NCBI RefSeq assembly: GCF_001612825.1
Contig: NZ_BDBE01000026.1
Span: 27,701 to 91,700, forward strand
Direction: 5' to 3'
Source of the DNA: Nocardia caishijiensis NBRC 108228
GTDB lineage: Bacteria > Actinomycetota > Actinomycetes > Mycobacteriales > Mycobacteriaceae
DNA: 64,000 nt
Part shown: positions 44,155-51,952 of the stretch, in pieces
How the letters are laid out: every line of letters starts with the position of its first letter
Numbering within the stretch: position 1 is the stretch's first letter
The notes under the pieces: model-generated
Databases searched by the model: none
Told to the model about the DNA's origin: nothing
Seen by the model: only the letters and a program-made list of their open reading frames with translations
Translations under genes and position numbers: made by a program

Positions 44155-44666
44155 TCGGCCTGCGCGGCCCGCAGGAGAATCCGGTCACGGTAGATCCGCA
44201 GGGCCGCGATCACGGCGAAGACGGCGGTGAGCAGGCCGCACAGCACCCGTGCCGCGTGCGCGACCCCGATTTCGCCGACCGTGCGTCGCAATTCGTTGAC
44301 CGTGTACAGGGCACGATCCTCGAACAGGATCGGCCAGCGCGGCCACAGGTACAGCATCGACAGCAGGAACATCCCCGAGACGAACGGCACGATCGAGGCG
44401 AGCAGCCAGCCACGGGCCCGCCCCGACCACACCCCGGCCGCGACCGCCAGGACGGCGCTCAGCGTCAGCACCATGCCGAGCGGACGCATCACACTGCCGA
44501 CCGAGACCACGGCGGTGAACTCATCTGCCACCGCCAGCGACGCCGGAACATCGTGGAAGTAGTTCGGGTACAGGAAGATCGTCTCCGCGACCATGGTGCA
44601 CAGCACCAGGGTCGCCAGCACGGCGTAGACGGTCGCGGTCGTGAGCGCGATGGTGAGTTTTCGCAC
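44124..44666 (-). CDS. Hypothetical four-helix membrane protein
   Basis: This is a 180-residue protein with about four hydrophobic helices (near residues 5-32, 58-80, 84-108 and 140-162) and short polar loops. I do not recognise a family. The GTG start at 44666 and the overlap of 31 bp with the cobN 3' end are as seen. No operon partner is evident, and the 355 bp upstream hold only a degraded gene. Confidence 0.6.
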   Translation of the reverse strand: MRKLTIALTTATVYAVLATLVLCTMVAETIFLYPNYFHDVPASLAVADEFTAVVSVGSVMRPLGMVLTLSAVLAVAAGVWSGRARGWLLASIVPFVSGMFLLSMLYLWPRWPILFEDRALYTVNELRRTVGEIGVAHAARVLCGLLTAVFAVIAALRIYRDRILLRAAQADYSSSPSVSR

Positions 44667-44767
44667 GGTGTTCTCCTCGTCGGTGTGCCCTCGACGCTAG
44701 GCCGATGCCGGATCGGCGACATCCGGTGTCGACCCTGAACTCCGGTCGGGGAACTCACCCAGGTCTC

Positions 44768-45012
44768 GTGGCCGAGGAGCCCGATGTGTCGATCACGTTC
44801 TCGCGCATGCCGATCGGCGTCGAGATGGGCATCGAGGCGGAGGGTCACCTCAGCGACGACGGGATCGCGGCGGGCGCGGCCGTGCTCTACGACGCCGACG
44901 GCGCGTTCGGGATGTGCACCAGCACCCTGGCCGACGAGAGTCACCAGATCCGCGGCGCCTCATCGATGAGCTCACCGACACCGTCATGGCGGAGCTGGCC
45001 TCGGGCCACTGA
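44768..45012 (+). pseudogene. Remnant of an acyl-CoA thioesterase-like gene
   Basis: From 44768 the frame reads DVSITFSRMPIGVEMGIEAEGHLSDDGIAAGAAVLYDADGAFGMCTSTLADES. From memory this resembles the C-terminal strand region of hot-dog thioesterase-family proteins (DLTIHLxRxPxGEWIGLDAxxRLGxDGIG). No N-terminal domain precedes it. The frame then changes near 44955, and another frame ends MAELASGH at a TGA (45010-45012). It looks like two gene ends joined by deletion. This is the only coding-like content of the 44667-45021 gap. Confidence 0.4.
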
Positions 45013-45021
45013 GCGCTCGGA

Positions 45022-45579
45022 TCACGGTTCGTGCGAGCGTGTTTCGAGGGGTAGGTCGCCGACCTCGATGCCTTGGGCGCGCAAGGCGAGCGGGACCTGC
45101 CGGGTGAAGCGCCGCGGCGGGCGGTAGTGGGTGCTGTGATCCGACACCAGCAGCACCCGGCCCTGCCTGGCCACGATCTCCCCGGCGGCGGCCACCGGGC
45201 CACCGGCCAGGAAGCTGGAGTGGTGGAACCGGCCGAGCAGGTGCTGAGGCGAGGAGTACAGCGTGCCCGTGGCGTCCATGACGAAGATGGCCCGGCCACC
45301 CTCCGGCGACCACAGCGTGCTGGCCTCGGTGGTGTCGAACAGGGCACCGTCGGCGGCGTGGAGCAGGCCGTCGCGGGCGTGCAGCCGGAACCGCTGGCGC
45401 GCGTGCTCATCGAGGTAGGCGACGTGACTGTCGGCCCACACCCGGTTGCCCGGCAGGTGCTCCCCGGTGAACTCCGGCCGCAACGGTGTCGTCTCGAACG
45501 CTGGTCTCTGCGACGGTGCCGACGCGGAATCCGTTCGGGCGCCGAACAATCGGCGAATACGGTCGGCGAAACTCGTCAC
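45022..45579 (-). CDS. Hypothetical protein with IQM-like C-terminal domain
   Basis: This is a 185-residue soluble protein. The central and C-terminal part (about 45-175) has AIFVMDATGTLYSSPQHLLGRFHHSSFLAGGPVAAAGEI, then VSDHSTHYRPPRRFTRQV. From memory the RFHHSSFLAGG-AAG ... SGHY-P arrangement resembles the C-terminal region of plant IQM calmodulin-binding proteins and of some large actinobacterial proteins. No catalytic function is known to me. The GTG start overlaps the stop of the upstream gene by 4 bp, so the pair is co-translated. Confidence 0.6.
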   Translation of the reverse strand: MTSFADRIRRLFGARTDSASAPSQRPAFETTPLRPEFTGEHLPGNRVWADSHVAYLDEHARQRFRLHARDGLLHAADGALFDTTEASTLWSPEGGRAIFVMDATGTLYSSPQHLLGRFHHSSFLAGGPVAAAGEIVARQGRVLLVSDHSTHYRPPRRFTRQVPLALRAQGIEVGDLPLETRSHEP

Positions 45580-46031
45580 GCGGGTACCAGGGTGACGATC
45601 ACTTCGTCGGCGATCGTTTCCGCTTTCACCAGGGCCTCGCCGAGGTAGAGGGTCGCGGCGCGAGGGCGGCCGTCGGGCAGGGGTACCACCGAGACCGCGT
45701 CGACACGACGGCCGGTGAAGGCGCGGTAGGGCTCTTCGTCGGTGACATCGAACGCGGTGTATTTGCCCGATTCGGCGACGTATTCGATATTGACCGGGTC
45801 GACGAGCGGTTCGAACGGATCACGCCACGGCGCCGACCGGATCCGCAGTTCCGAGCCGTCCACCCCGGAATCGAGCAGCAGGGTGGCACCGTTGTGGAAG
45901 GTGAACTCGATCGGTCCCTCGGAGCGGTCGACCTCGTCACCGAGGACGTAGAACATGCGGCGGACGGCGACAATGGTCCCGTCGACCGCGCCGTTGAGCG
46001 CGCTTCGGCCGTGTTCGTCGTTGTCGGACAC
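45576..46031 (-). CDS. Hypothetical protein, partner of the IQM-like gene
   Basis: This is a 151-residue, acidic, mostly beta-strand protein (GTIVAVRRMFYVLGDEVDRSEGPIEFTFHNGATLLLDSGVDGSELRI ... RPRAATLYLGEALVKAETIADEVIVTLVP). I do not recognise the family. Start chosen at the GTG at 46031 (SDNDEHGRS). It is tightly coupled to the downstream IQM-like gene, which suggests that the two products work together, for example as a toxin/immunity-like or binding pair; this is inference only. Confidence 0.6.
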   Translation of the reverse strand: MSDNDEHGRSALNGAVDGTIVAVRRMFYVLGDEVDRSEGPIEFTFHNGATLLLDSGVDGSELRIRSAPWRDPFEPLVDPVNIEYVAESGKYTAFDVTDEEPYRAFTGRRVDAVSVVPLPDGRPRAATLYLGEALVKAETIADEVIVTLVPA

Positions 46032-46141
46032 CAGTTTCCTCTGACATCGCCGGGCAGATGAGTCATCATGTCGCCGCACCCGCTCGCCACGCAACTCCAC
46101 CGGCGTGCCGCCCCGCGCCCGCCCACTCGTACCATGACTTC

Positions 46142-47002
46142 ATGGGCGAGCCCACCCTGGACCTGGTGGAGCGTGCGGCCGAGCTGCTGGCCGGACGCCG
46201 CGTCGTGGTGGTGTCCGGGGCGGGTCTGAGCACCGACAGCGGAATCCCCGACTACCGCGGCCCCGACTCACCACCCCGCAATCCGATGACCTATCAGCAG
46301 TTCGTCGGCGACGCGGCCTTCCGGCAGCGGTACTGGGCCCGCAATCACCTCGGCTGGCGGCGAATGGACGCCGCCCGCCCGAATCCGGGCCACCGCGCGC
46401 TGGCCCGGCTGGAACACGCGGACGTGGTGTCGGGGGTGATCACGCAGAACGTCGACCTGCTGCACACGAAAGCCGGTGCTCGCCGGGTCATCGACCTGCA
46501 CGGCACGTACGCCCGCGTGTGCTGCCTGCGCTGCGCGGCGGTGATCTCCCGCATGACCCTGGCCGAACAGCTGGAGGCGGCCAACCCCGGTTTCGCCGAC
46601 GAGGTTTCGCACGGCGGGGGCATCGAGGTCGCGCCCGACGCGGATGCGGTGGTCACCGACACCGACCGCTTCCGGATGCTCGACTGTGCCCGGTGCGGCG
46701 GCATGCTCAAGCCCGATATCGTCTACTTCGGCGAAACCGTGCCAGCCGAGCGGGTGGCGGCGGCCTTCGCCCTGGTCGACGACGCCGAGGCACTGCTGGT
46801 GGCGGGATCGTCGCTCACCGTGATGTCCGGTCTGCGATTCGTCCGCCGCGCCGCGAAGAACGGTGTGCCGGTGGTGATCGTGAACCGCGGCGCAACCCGC
46901 GCCGACGACCTGGCCGCCGTGCGCATTCCGGCCGGTTGTTCGCAGACCCTGTCCACCCTGGCCGACCGGCTCACCACCGCGACCCCGGCCGTACCGCGAT
47001 GA
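46142..47002 (+). CDS. Sir2-family NAD-dependent protein deacylase
   Basis: This sirtuin of 286 residues has GAGLSTDSGIPDYRGP, TQNVDLLHTKAG with the NAD-binding Gln-Asn-x-Asp, and LHGTY with the catalytic His. It also has two zinc-ligand pairs (CLRC and CARC), PDIVYFGETVP and VAGSSLTVMSGLRFV. The family removes acyl groups from protein lysines with NAD+. The ATG at 46142 is preceded by TACCAT six bases upstream, a possible leaderless -10. It overlaps the DUF5655 gene by 4 bp. Confidence 0.92.
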   Translation: MGEPTLDLVERAAELLAGRRVVVVSGAGLSTDSGIPDYRGPDSPPRNPMTYQQFVGDAAFRQRYWARNHLGWRRMDAARPNPGHRALARLEHADVVSGVITQNVDLLHTKAGARRVIDLHGTYARVCCLRCAAVISRMTLAEQLEAANPGFADEVSHGGGIEVAPDADAVVTDTDRFRMLDCARCGGMLKPDIVYFGETVPAERVAAAFALVDDAEALLVAGSSLTVMSGLRFVRRAAKNGVPVVIVNRGATRADDLAAVRIPAGCSQTLSTLADRLTTATPAVPR

Positions 47003-47364
47003 GCGCCCCTGTCGAGGCGTACTTTTCGGGCAAACCGCACTCGCGTGAGATCTTCGGAGTATTGCGCGAATTGATCGCGAGCAATGGTCCGGTGGAGGTG
47101 TCGGTGGCCTCGCAGATCGTTTTCGCCGTCGCGCGGAAGTTCGCGTGGGTGTGGCTCTACAACGTCACCGGAAAGAATCCCGAAGGCACCGTGCAGATCA
47201 TGCTCGCGCTCGACCGGGAAACGGCGCACCCACCGGTCTACCGAGTGACACAGGTGGGCCGCGCTCGCTGGAATCACCTGGTAGTGGTGCATTCTCTCGA
47301 TGAGGCTCGCGACCCACGACTGGCGGAACTGATCGCCGCCGCCTACCGTTTCGGCGCGAAATGA
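46999..47364 (+). CDS. DUF5655-like hypothetical protein
   Basis: This 121-residue protein begins VEAYFSGKPHSREIFGVLRELIASNGPVEVSVASQIVFAVARKFAWVWLYNV and ends HLVVVHSLDEARDPRLAELIAAAYRFG, a pattern seen in DUF5655 proteins. These small proteins have no known activity. The ATGA overlap with the sirtuin indicates co-translation, so a functional link to acyl-lysine turnover is possible. Confidence 0.75.
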   Translation: MSAPVEAYFSGKPHSREIFGVLRELIASNGPVEVSVASQIVFAVARKFAWVWLYNVTGKNPEGTVQIMLALDRETAHPPVYRVTQVGRARWNHLVVVHSLDEARDPRLAELIAAAYRFGAK

Positions 47365-47540
47365 ACGGTAACTTGATCCCTCGGTGACGGCCCCGGATCC
47401 GACGTGGGTAAGCTCTGGCCACCAGCGCGTGAAGAGTTCCACCCGCGGCGCAAAGTTTTCCTCGCAGCGGGGTTGTCGGCCCTCGTGTGGGCCGAATGAT
47501 CGACACCCACCAGCCAGCCGATCAGAACCAGGGCTTTTCC

Positions 47541-49949
47541 ATGACCGATACCGTCGTCGCCGAACCACGCCTCACGCACCGCCGGACACTCACCATCCTG
47601 TCCGGCCTGCTATTGGGGGTGTTCCTGGCCGCGCTCGACCAGAACATCGTCAGCGTCGCGATCGTGCGGATCGCGAACAGCCTCGACGGCTTCGACGAAC
47701 AGGCCTGGGCGACAACGGCATACCTCATCACCGCGACCGTCACCACGCCCCTCTACGGCAAACTCGCCGACATCTACGGGCGTAAACCGTTCTATCTGCT
47801 GGCGATCGCACTGTTCGTCATCGGTTCGGCGGCCTGCTGCTTCGCCCAGACGATGTACCAGCTGGCGGGCTGCCGTGCGTTCCAGGGGCTCGGGGCCGGT
47901 GGGCTGATGTCGTTGGCGTTCACCATCGTCGGCGACATCGTGCCCGCCCGCGAACGCGTCCGCTACCAGGGTTACTTCCTCATGGTCTTCGGCATCGCCA
48001 CCGTGCTCGGTCCGGTGGTCGGTGGCTTCCTGTCCGATTACGAGAGTCTCGGCGGGATCGAGGGCTGGCGCTGGGTGTTCCTGGTGAACGTGCCGGTGGG
48101 CATCCTGGCGTTCCTGGTGGTGTGGCGGGTGCTGAATGTCGACCACATCCGGCAGCGCAGCCGGATCGACTGGTTCGGCGCCCTCGCGCTCGTCGCCGGG
48201 GTGGTGCCGCTGCTGATCGTCGCCGAACAGGGCAGGTTGTGGGGCTGGACGTCTCCGAAATCGTTGCTCTGCTACGGCATCTGCGCGGGCGGGCTGCTGG
48301 TATTCGTGATCGTGGAATTCCTGATGAAGGACGCCGCGCTCATCCCGCTGCGGTTGTTCCGCAGTTCCACGTTCAGCATCGCCATCCTCGGCGGCTTCCT
48401 CGTCGGTGTTGCCATGTTCGGCGCCATCACGATGGTTCCGCAATACCTGCAGGTGGTGCGGGGTTTCTCGCCCACCGAAGCCGGGTTGCTGATGTTGCCG
48501 CTGGTGCTCGGCATCATGGTCGGTGCCCAGCTGTCGGGGTTGATCACCAAGGCCAGTGGGCGCTACAAGGTGCTGCCGGTTCTCGGCGCGCTGATCCTGG
48601 CGATCGGCTGTGGCCTGTTCGCTCGCATCACCTACGACGGCCCACTGTGGCAACCACTGGCCTACAGCGCGATCATGGGTTTCGGGCTCGGTGGCTGCAT
48701 GCAGACTCTGGTGATCGCCGCGCAGAACGCGGTCGGCCGCACCGAGATGGGCGTGTCGACGGCGGCGGCCACCTTCTTCCGGCAGCTCGGCGGCACCCTC
48801 GGCGTCGCGATCTTCCTCACCGTGCTGTTCGATCGGCTGCCCGGCTCCATCCTGAGCGCGTTCGGCGGCACCCTCCCGCCGGGTTTGGACGCGGCCCGGC
48901 TCGAGGCCCTGCAGAGCGACACCAGCGGCATCGCCGCCCTGCCCGACCACCTCCGCATCCCGATCCTCGAGGGCTTCACCGACTCGATGCACACCGTGTT
49001 CCTGCTGGCCGCCGATCTGGCGATCGTCGCCTGCCTGGTGCTGGTGTTCATGAAAGAGATTCCGCTGCAGGAGGATCCGGTTCCCGACGAGACCGCCGAG
49101 GGTGCCCAGCTGCGGGATGTGAGCCTCTACGACGCCCACGAGATGGCGGGCAAACTGCGGCCGGGGGCGACCGGTCGGGTGATCGCGGGCCTGTTGCGTC
49201 GCGACGATGCCCGACCCGTCCCGTCGGCCACGCTCACCCTGATCGATCAGCACGGCCACCAAGTGGCGCGCGGCAACGGTGACACCGACGGTGCGTACCT
49301 GATCGAGGCACCGCGACCGGGCAACTATGTCCTCATCGCGGCCGCCGCCGGTCATCAGCCCGAGGCGGTGAGCGTGTCGGTCGGCGAGCGTGCCCAGCAC
49401 GTCGACCTGATGCTCACCGGTGCGGGGGAACTCACCGGGATGGTGCGCTCGGCGCGGCGCGGCGAACCGCTGTGTGGTGCGACGGTGACCCTGACCGATC
49501 CCGAAGGGGAGGTGGTCGGGGCGGCGATCACGGGCGAGGACGGCACCTACGTCTGCCGTGACGTCGTCAGCGGCACCTACACCCTGGTCGCGGTGGCCGA
49601 CCACATGCGCCCGACAGCACTCGCCCTGACCGTCCCGGAAACCGGCTCACTGCACCGCGACATCGACCTGGAGCCGATGGCCATCCTGACGGGCTCGGCC
49701 TGGGTCGACGGCGACCGCCCGGTCGCGGATGTCGAGATCACCGTCCTCGATTCCAGCGGCGACCCGGCCGCCACCACCCGCACCGACGACCAGGGCCGCT
49801 ACCTGGTGCCCGACCTGCCCGAGGGGGAGTACACCGTTGTCGCTCGCGGCTACCCACCGGTCGCGAGCCAGGTGGCGGTCACCCGTGGAGAGATCACTCA
49901 CGACGTCACCCTGGGATACGACAACGAAGAATCGATGCATCGCCGGTAG
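47541..49949 (+). CDS. DHA2/EmrB-type MFS transporter with three C-terminal carboxypeptidase-regulatory-like repeats
   Basis: This is an 802-residue protein. Residues about 15-520 form a 14-helix drug:H+ antiporter with the motif ALDQNIVSVAIVRIANSL, the GKLADIYGRKPFYL loop and GYFLMVFGIATVLGPVVGGFLSD. Residues about 545-800 form three beta-sandwich repeats of CarboxypepD_reg type, each with a GxTDGAYLI-like core and an xGxYTLVA end (DGAYLIEAPRPGNYVLIA, DGTYVCRDVVSGTYTLVA, QGRYLVPDLPEGEYTVVA). The extra domain is predicted on the cytoplasmic side. Substrate unknown. The 176-bp region upstream shows no clear signal. Confidence 0.88.
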   Translation: MTDTVVAEPRLTHRRTLTILSGLLLGVFLAALDQNIVSVAIVRIANSLDGFDEQAWATTAYLITATVTTPLYGKLADIYGRKPFYLLAIALFVIGSAACCFAQTMYQLAGCRAFQGLGAGGLMSLAFTIVGDIVPARERVRYQGYFLMVFGIATVLGPVVGGFLSDYESLGGIEGWRWVFLVNVPVGILAFLVVWRVLNVDHIRQRSRIDWFGALALVAGVVPLLIVAEQGRLWGWTSPKSLLCYGICAGGLLVFVIVEFLMKDAALIPLRLFRSSTFSIAILGGFLVGVAMFGAITMVPQYLQVVRGFSPTEAGLLMLPLVLGIMVGAQLSGLITKASGRYKVLPVLGALILAIGCGLFARITYDGPLWQPLAYSAIMGFGLGGCMQTLVIAAQNAVGRTEMGVSTAAATFFRQLGGTLGVAIFLTVLFDRLPGSILSAFGGTLPPGLDAARLEALQSDTSGIAALPDHLRIPILEGFTDSMHTVFLLAADLAIVACLVLVFMKEIPLQEDPVPDETAEGAQLRDVSLYDAHEMAGKLRPGATGRVIAGLLRRDDARPVPSATLTLIDQHGHQVARGNGDTDGAYLIEAPRPGNYVLIAAAAGHQPEAVSVSVGERAQHVDLMLTGAGELTGMVRSARRGEPLCGATVTLTDPEGEVVGAAITGEDGTYVCRDVVSGTYTLVAVADHMRPTALALTVPETGSLHRDIDLEPMAILTGSAWVDGDRPVADVEITVLDSSGDPAATTRTDDQGRYLVPDLPEGEYTVVARGYPPVASQVAVTRGEITHDVTLGYDNEESMHRR

Positions 49950-50032
49950 TCAGTGGTCCGGTCAGCCGTGTTCGCAGGTCGAAGGTTCGGGCGTTCTGGC
50001 GCCTCGCAGTCGACGAGCGCGGACTGGAACGC

Positions 50033-50296
50033 CTAGGCGGATTCGGCGACCTGTTCGGCGCGGTAGACCTCGGCCAGTTCGGCGAGCGGGATGGTGAGTG
50101 CTTCGGCGAGGCCGACGATGGTGCCGAACGCGGGGGATGGCATGCGTCCGGACTCGATCTTGCGCAGGGTCTCGGGAGAAATGCCTGCCCGCCGTGCCAC
50201 CTCGTTCAGTTCGCGGTCGCCCCGAGCTGTCCGCAGTCGCCGACCCAGTCGGCGCCCGGCTTCGACCTGGGCGGGACTGAGCGGAAGACGGACCAT
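50033..50296 (-). CDS. Small XRE-family helix-turn-helix regulator
   Basis: This is an 87-residue protein consisting almost only of a Cro/CI-type domain (RRLRTARGDRELNEVARRAGISPETLRKIESGRMPSPAFGTIVGLAEALTIPLAELAEVY). It has no obvious partner. The 83 bp to the MFS stop and the 75 bp to the next minus-strand gene hold no clear signal. Target unknown. Confidence 0.8.
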   Translation of the reverse strand: MVRLPLSPAQVEAGRRLGRRLRTARGDRELNEVARRAGISPETLRKIESGRMPSPAFGTIVGLAEALTIPLAELAEVYRAEQVAESA

Positions 50297-50371
50297 GGCC
50301 CCGATGGTAAGTGCTCACTCGCCGAGCTGCCAATTGACCGCCTCTGACGGGGCTGATCCTACGACCACGTT

Positions 50372-50731
50372 CTAGCGGGTGGGGCGCCAGGGGATCCGGC
50401 CATTGCCGTCGCCGGTGGGCGTCCATTGTTCGGCCCAGTCCCATACCTGCTGGAGGGACTCGGCCAGGAGGGCGCCCTCGGTGGTCAGCTCGTAGGCGCC
50501 GCGCGGTCCGTTCTTGCGGGTCAGGCCTGCGGACTGGAGTTGCTGGAGGCGGTCGGAGAGCATGCTCGACGAGCAATTGCCCATCCGGCGGCGCAGGTCG
50601 AGGAAGCCGAGGGGGCCGGGTTCGAGTTCCCAGATCACGCGCAGCATCCACCGCTGCCCGAGCAGGTCGATCGCGGCCACGATCTTCACGGAGGGTTCTG
50701 CGGTTTCGTCACCGCCGATTGCGCTTCTCAT
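50372..50731 (-). CDS. HxlR-family regulator
   Basis: This 119-residue winged-helix regulator has AAIDLLGQRWMLRVIWELEPGPLGFLDLRRRMGNCSSSMLSDRLQQLQSAGLTRK, the HxlR/MarR-like signature. It is divergent from a quinone oxidoreductase-like gene. The start codon lies inside an operator-like 52-bp sequence that recurs upstream of the SDR at 51953, so it probably represses itself, the oxidoreductase and the SDR. HxlR regulators often sense quinones or aldehydes through cysteines; one Cys (in GNCSSSM) is present. Confidence 0.85.
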   Translation of the reverse strand: MRSAIGGDETAEPSVKIVAAIDLLGQRWMLRVIWELEPGPLGFLDLRRRMGNCSSSMLSDRLQQLQSAGLTRKNGPRGAYELTTEGALLAESLQQVWDWAEQWTPTGDGNGRIPWRPTR

Positions 50732-50772
50732 TCAGAAGTACGATAGCTGGTTCTGTATCAGAAGCATTCGGG
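50721..50772. promoter_or_regulatory. HxlR operator-like element, copy A
   Basis: Two near-palindromic TTCTxATTCAGAAG-type half-sites (50725-50738 and about 50751-50764) flank an ACGATAG core. It overlaps the hxlR start codon and lies 83-134 bp upstream of the oxidoreductase. About 46 of 52 bases match copy B at 51888-51939. Confidence 0.65.
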
Positions 50773-50841
50773 CGATCGGACGGGCCATGAATCCGGAATA
50801 CCTCGGGGAATTCCCCGATGTGGGTGGGTGGTCGCGACACC

Positions 50842-50847
50842 TAGCGT
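50842..50847 (+). promoter_or_regulatory. Candidate -10 box (TAGCGT) for the leaderless oxidoreductase gene
   Basis: TAGCGT is followed by 7 nt and then the GTG at 50855. No Shine-Dalgarno sequence is seen, which fits a leaderless transcript. Confidence 0.4.
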
Positions 50848-50854
50848 TGTCGAG

Positions 50855-51832
50855 GTGAAAGCAATCGTGCAGCAGGTTTACGGGTCGTCGGCGATGTTGG
50901 CGGTGGCCGATGTCGGGCGCCCGGAAGCGGGGGCGGGGGAGGTGCTGGTCCGGGTTCGTGCGGCGTCGGTGAACGCGCGCGATTGGCATGTGATGCGGGG
51001 CGATCCGAAGATCGCGCGGTGGATGGACCGGTCGGTGTTCCGTGGCAAGGGACCGGCGAATCCGGTGCAGGGCGGGGACTTCGCGGGCACGGTCGAGGCG
51101 GTGGGCGACGGGGTCACCGATGTGGCGGTGGGCGACGAGGTGTTCGGGGAGGCGGTCAGCGGTGCGTTCGCGGAGTACCTCGCGGTGTCGCGCGCTCTCC
51201 TCGACCGGAAGCCGAGGAATCTGAGCTTCGAGGAAGCCGCGGCTGTGCCGCTGGCCGCCAACACCGCCCTGACCTGTCTGCGTCACGTCGACGCCGGGGA
51301 ACGCGTATTGATCATCGGTGCCTCCGGTGGGGTCGGCACGTTCGCGGTCCAGATCGCCCGGGCGAGGGGTGCCGAGGTCACCGCGGTGTGCAGCACCCGC
51401 AATGTCGAGGCGGCGCGGTCACTCGGCGCCGGACACGTGTTCGACTACACCCGCGAGACGGTGACCGGCCGCTACGACACCGTTCTCGACCTGGCGGGCA
51501 CGCGGGGTCTGCGCGAACTCCTACGCCTGGTCGAACCCACCGGCACCCTGGTCCTGTCCGGCGGCGGCAACTTCGACGGTGGCAGCTTGTTCGGCCCGGT
51601 CGGCTTGCTCGCGTTCGGGCAGCTGGCTCGGCCGTTCGTGAAACCGTCGATCCTCGGCCCGCTGGCTCAGCAGAGTCCCGAGTCGCTGACAGAACTCCGC
51701 GAGCTGATCGAGTCGGGCCACGTCCGCCCGGCCATCGACCGGACCTACCCACTGGCCGAGACGCCCGCAGCCATCAGCTACATGGAGTCCGAACATGCCA
51801 GGGCGAAGATCGTGATCACCGTCGCCGCATAG
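50855..51832 (+). CDS. Zinc-independent MDR / quinone oxidoreductase-like dehydrogenase
   Basis: This medium-chain dehydrogenase/reductase of 325 residues has an N-terminal GroES-like domain (RVRAASVNARDWHVMRG, VQGGDFAGTVEAVGDGVTDVAVGDEVFG). A Rossmann domain follows with VLIIGASGGVGTFAVQIARARGAEVTAV. No catalytic zinc cysteines are present. Relatives reduce quinones or alkenals with NADPH. It is divergent from hxlR and probably induced by the same electrophile sensed by HxlR. The start is a GTG at 50855 (VKAIVQQVYG). Confidence 0.87.
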   Translation: MKAIVQQVYGSSAMLAVADVGRPEAGAGEVLVRVRAASVNARDWHVMRGDPKIARWMDRSVFRGKGPANPVQGGDFAGTVEAVGDGVTDVAVGDEVFGEAVSGAFAEYLAVSRALLDRKPRNLSFEEAAAVPLAANTALTCLRHVDAGERVLIIGASGGVGTFAVQIARARGAEVTAVCSTRNVEAARSLGAGHVFDYTRETVTGRYDTVLDLAGTRGLRELLRLVEPTGTLVLSGGGNFDGGSLFGPVGLLAFGQLARPFVKPSILGPLAQQSPESLTELRELIESGHVRPAIDRTYPLAETPAAISYMESEHARAKIVITVAA

Positions 51833-51887
51833 GTCGAATCGCCTGGCGGAGCGAGGTTCTACCGGGTGTCGGCATCATCCGCCGGTT

Positions 51888-51939
51888 GCGCTTCTGATTC
51901 AGAAGCACGATAGTTGCTTCTGAATCAGAAGCATGCGGG
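51888..51939. promoter_or_regulatory. HxlR operator-like element, copy B
   Basis: CTTCTGATTCAGAAG and CTTCTGAATCAGAAG are near-perfect palindromes around ACGATAGTTG. This 52-bp sequence is nearly identical to copy A. Similarity continues into what would be the first hxlR codons, so it may be a duplicated hxlR promoter. It lies just upstream of the SDR gene. Confidence 0.65.
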
Positions 51940-51952
51940 CGGGAGGAGCACG

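Noticed and set aside
44705..45127. Intact 140-residue gene at this position
   Set aside because: Only the central part resembles a known family, and the C-terminal half is Arg/Ser-rich out-of-frame sequence; treated as a remnant.
49962..50651. 230-codon minus-strand frame across the XRE and HxlR genes
   Set aside because: It overlaps two recognisable regulators in another frame and is Arg/Pro-rich shadow sequence.
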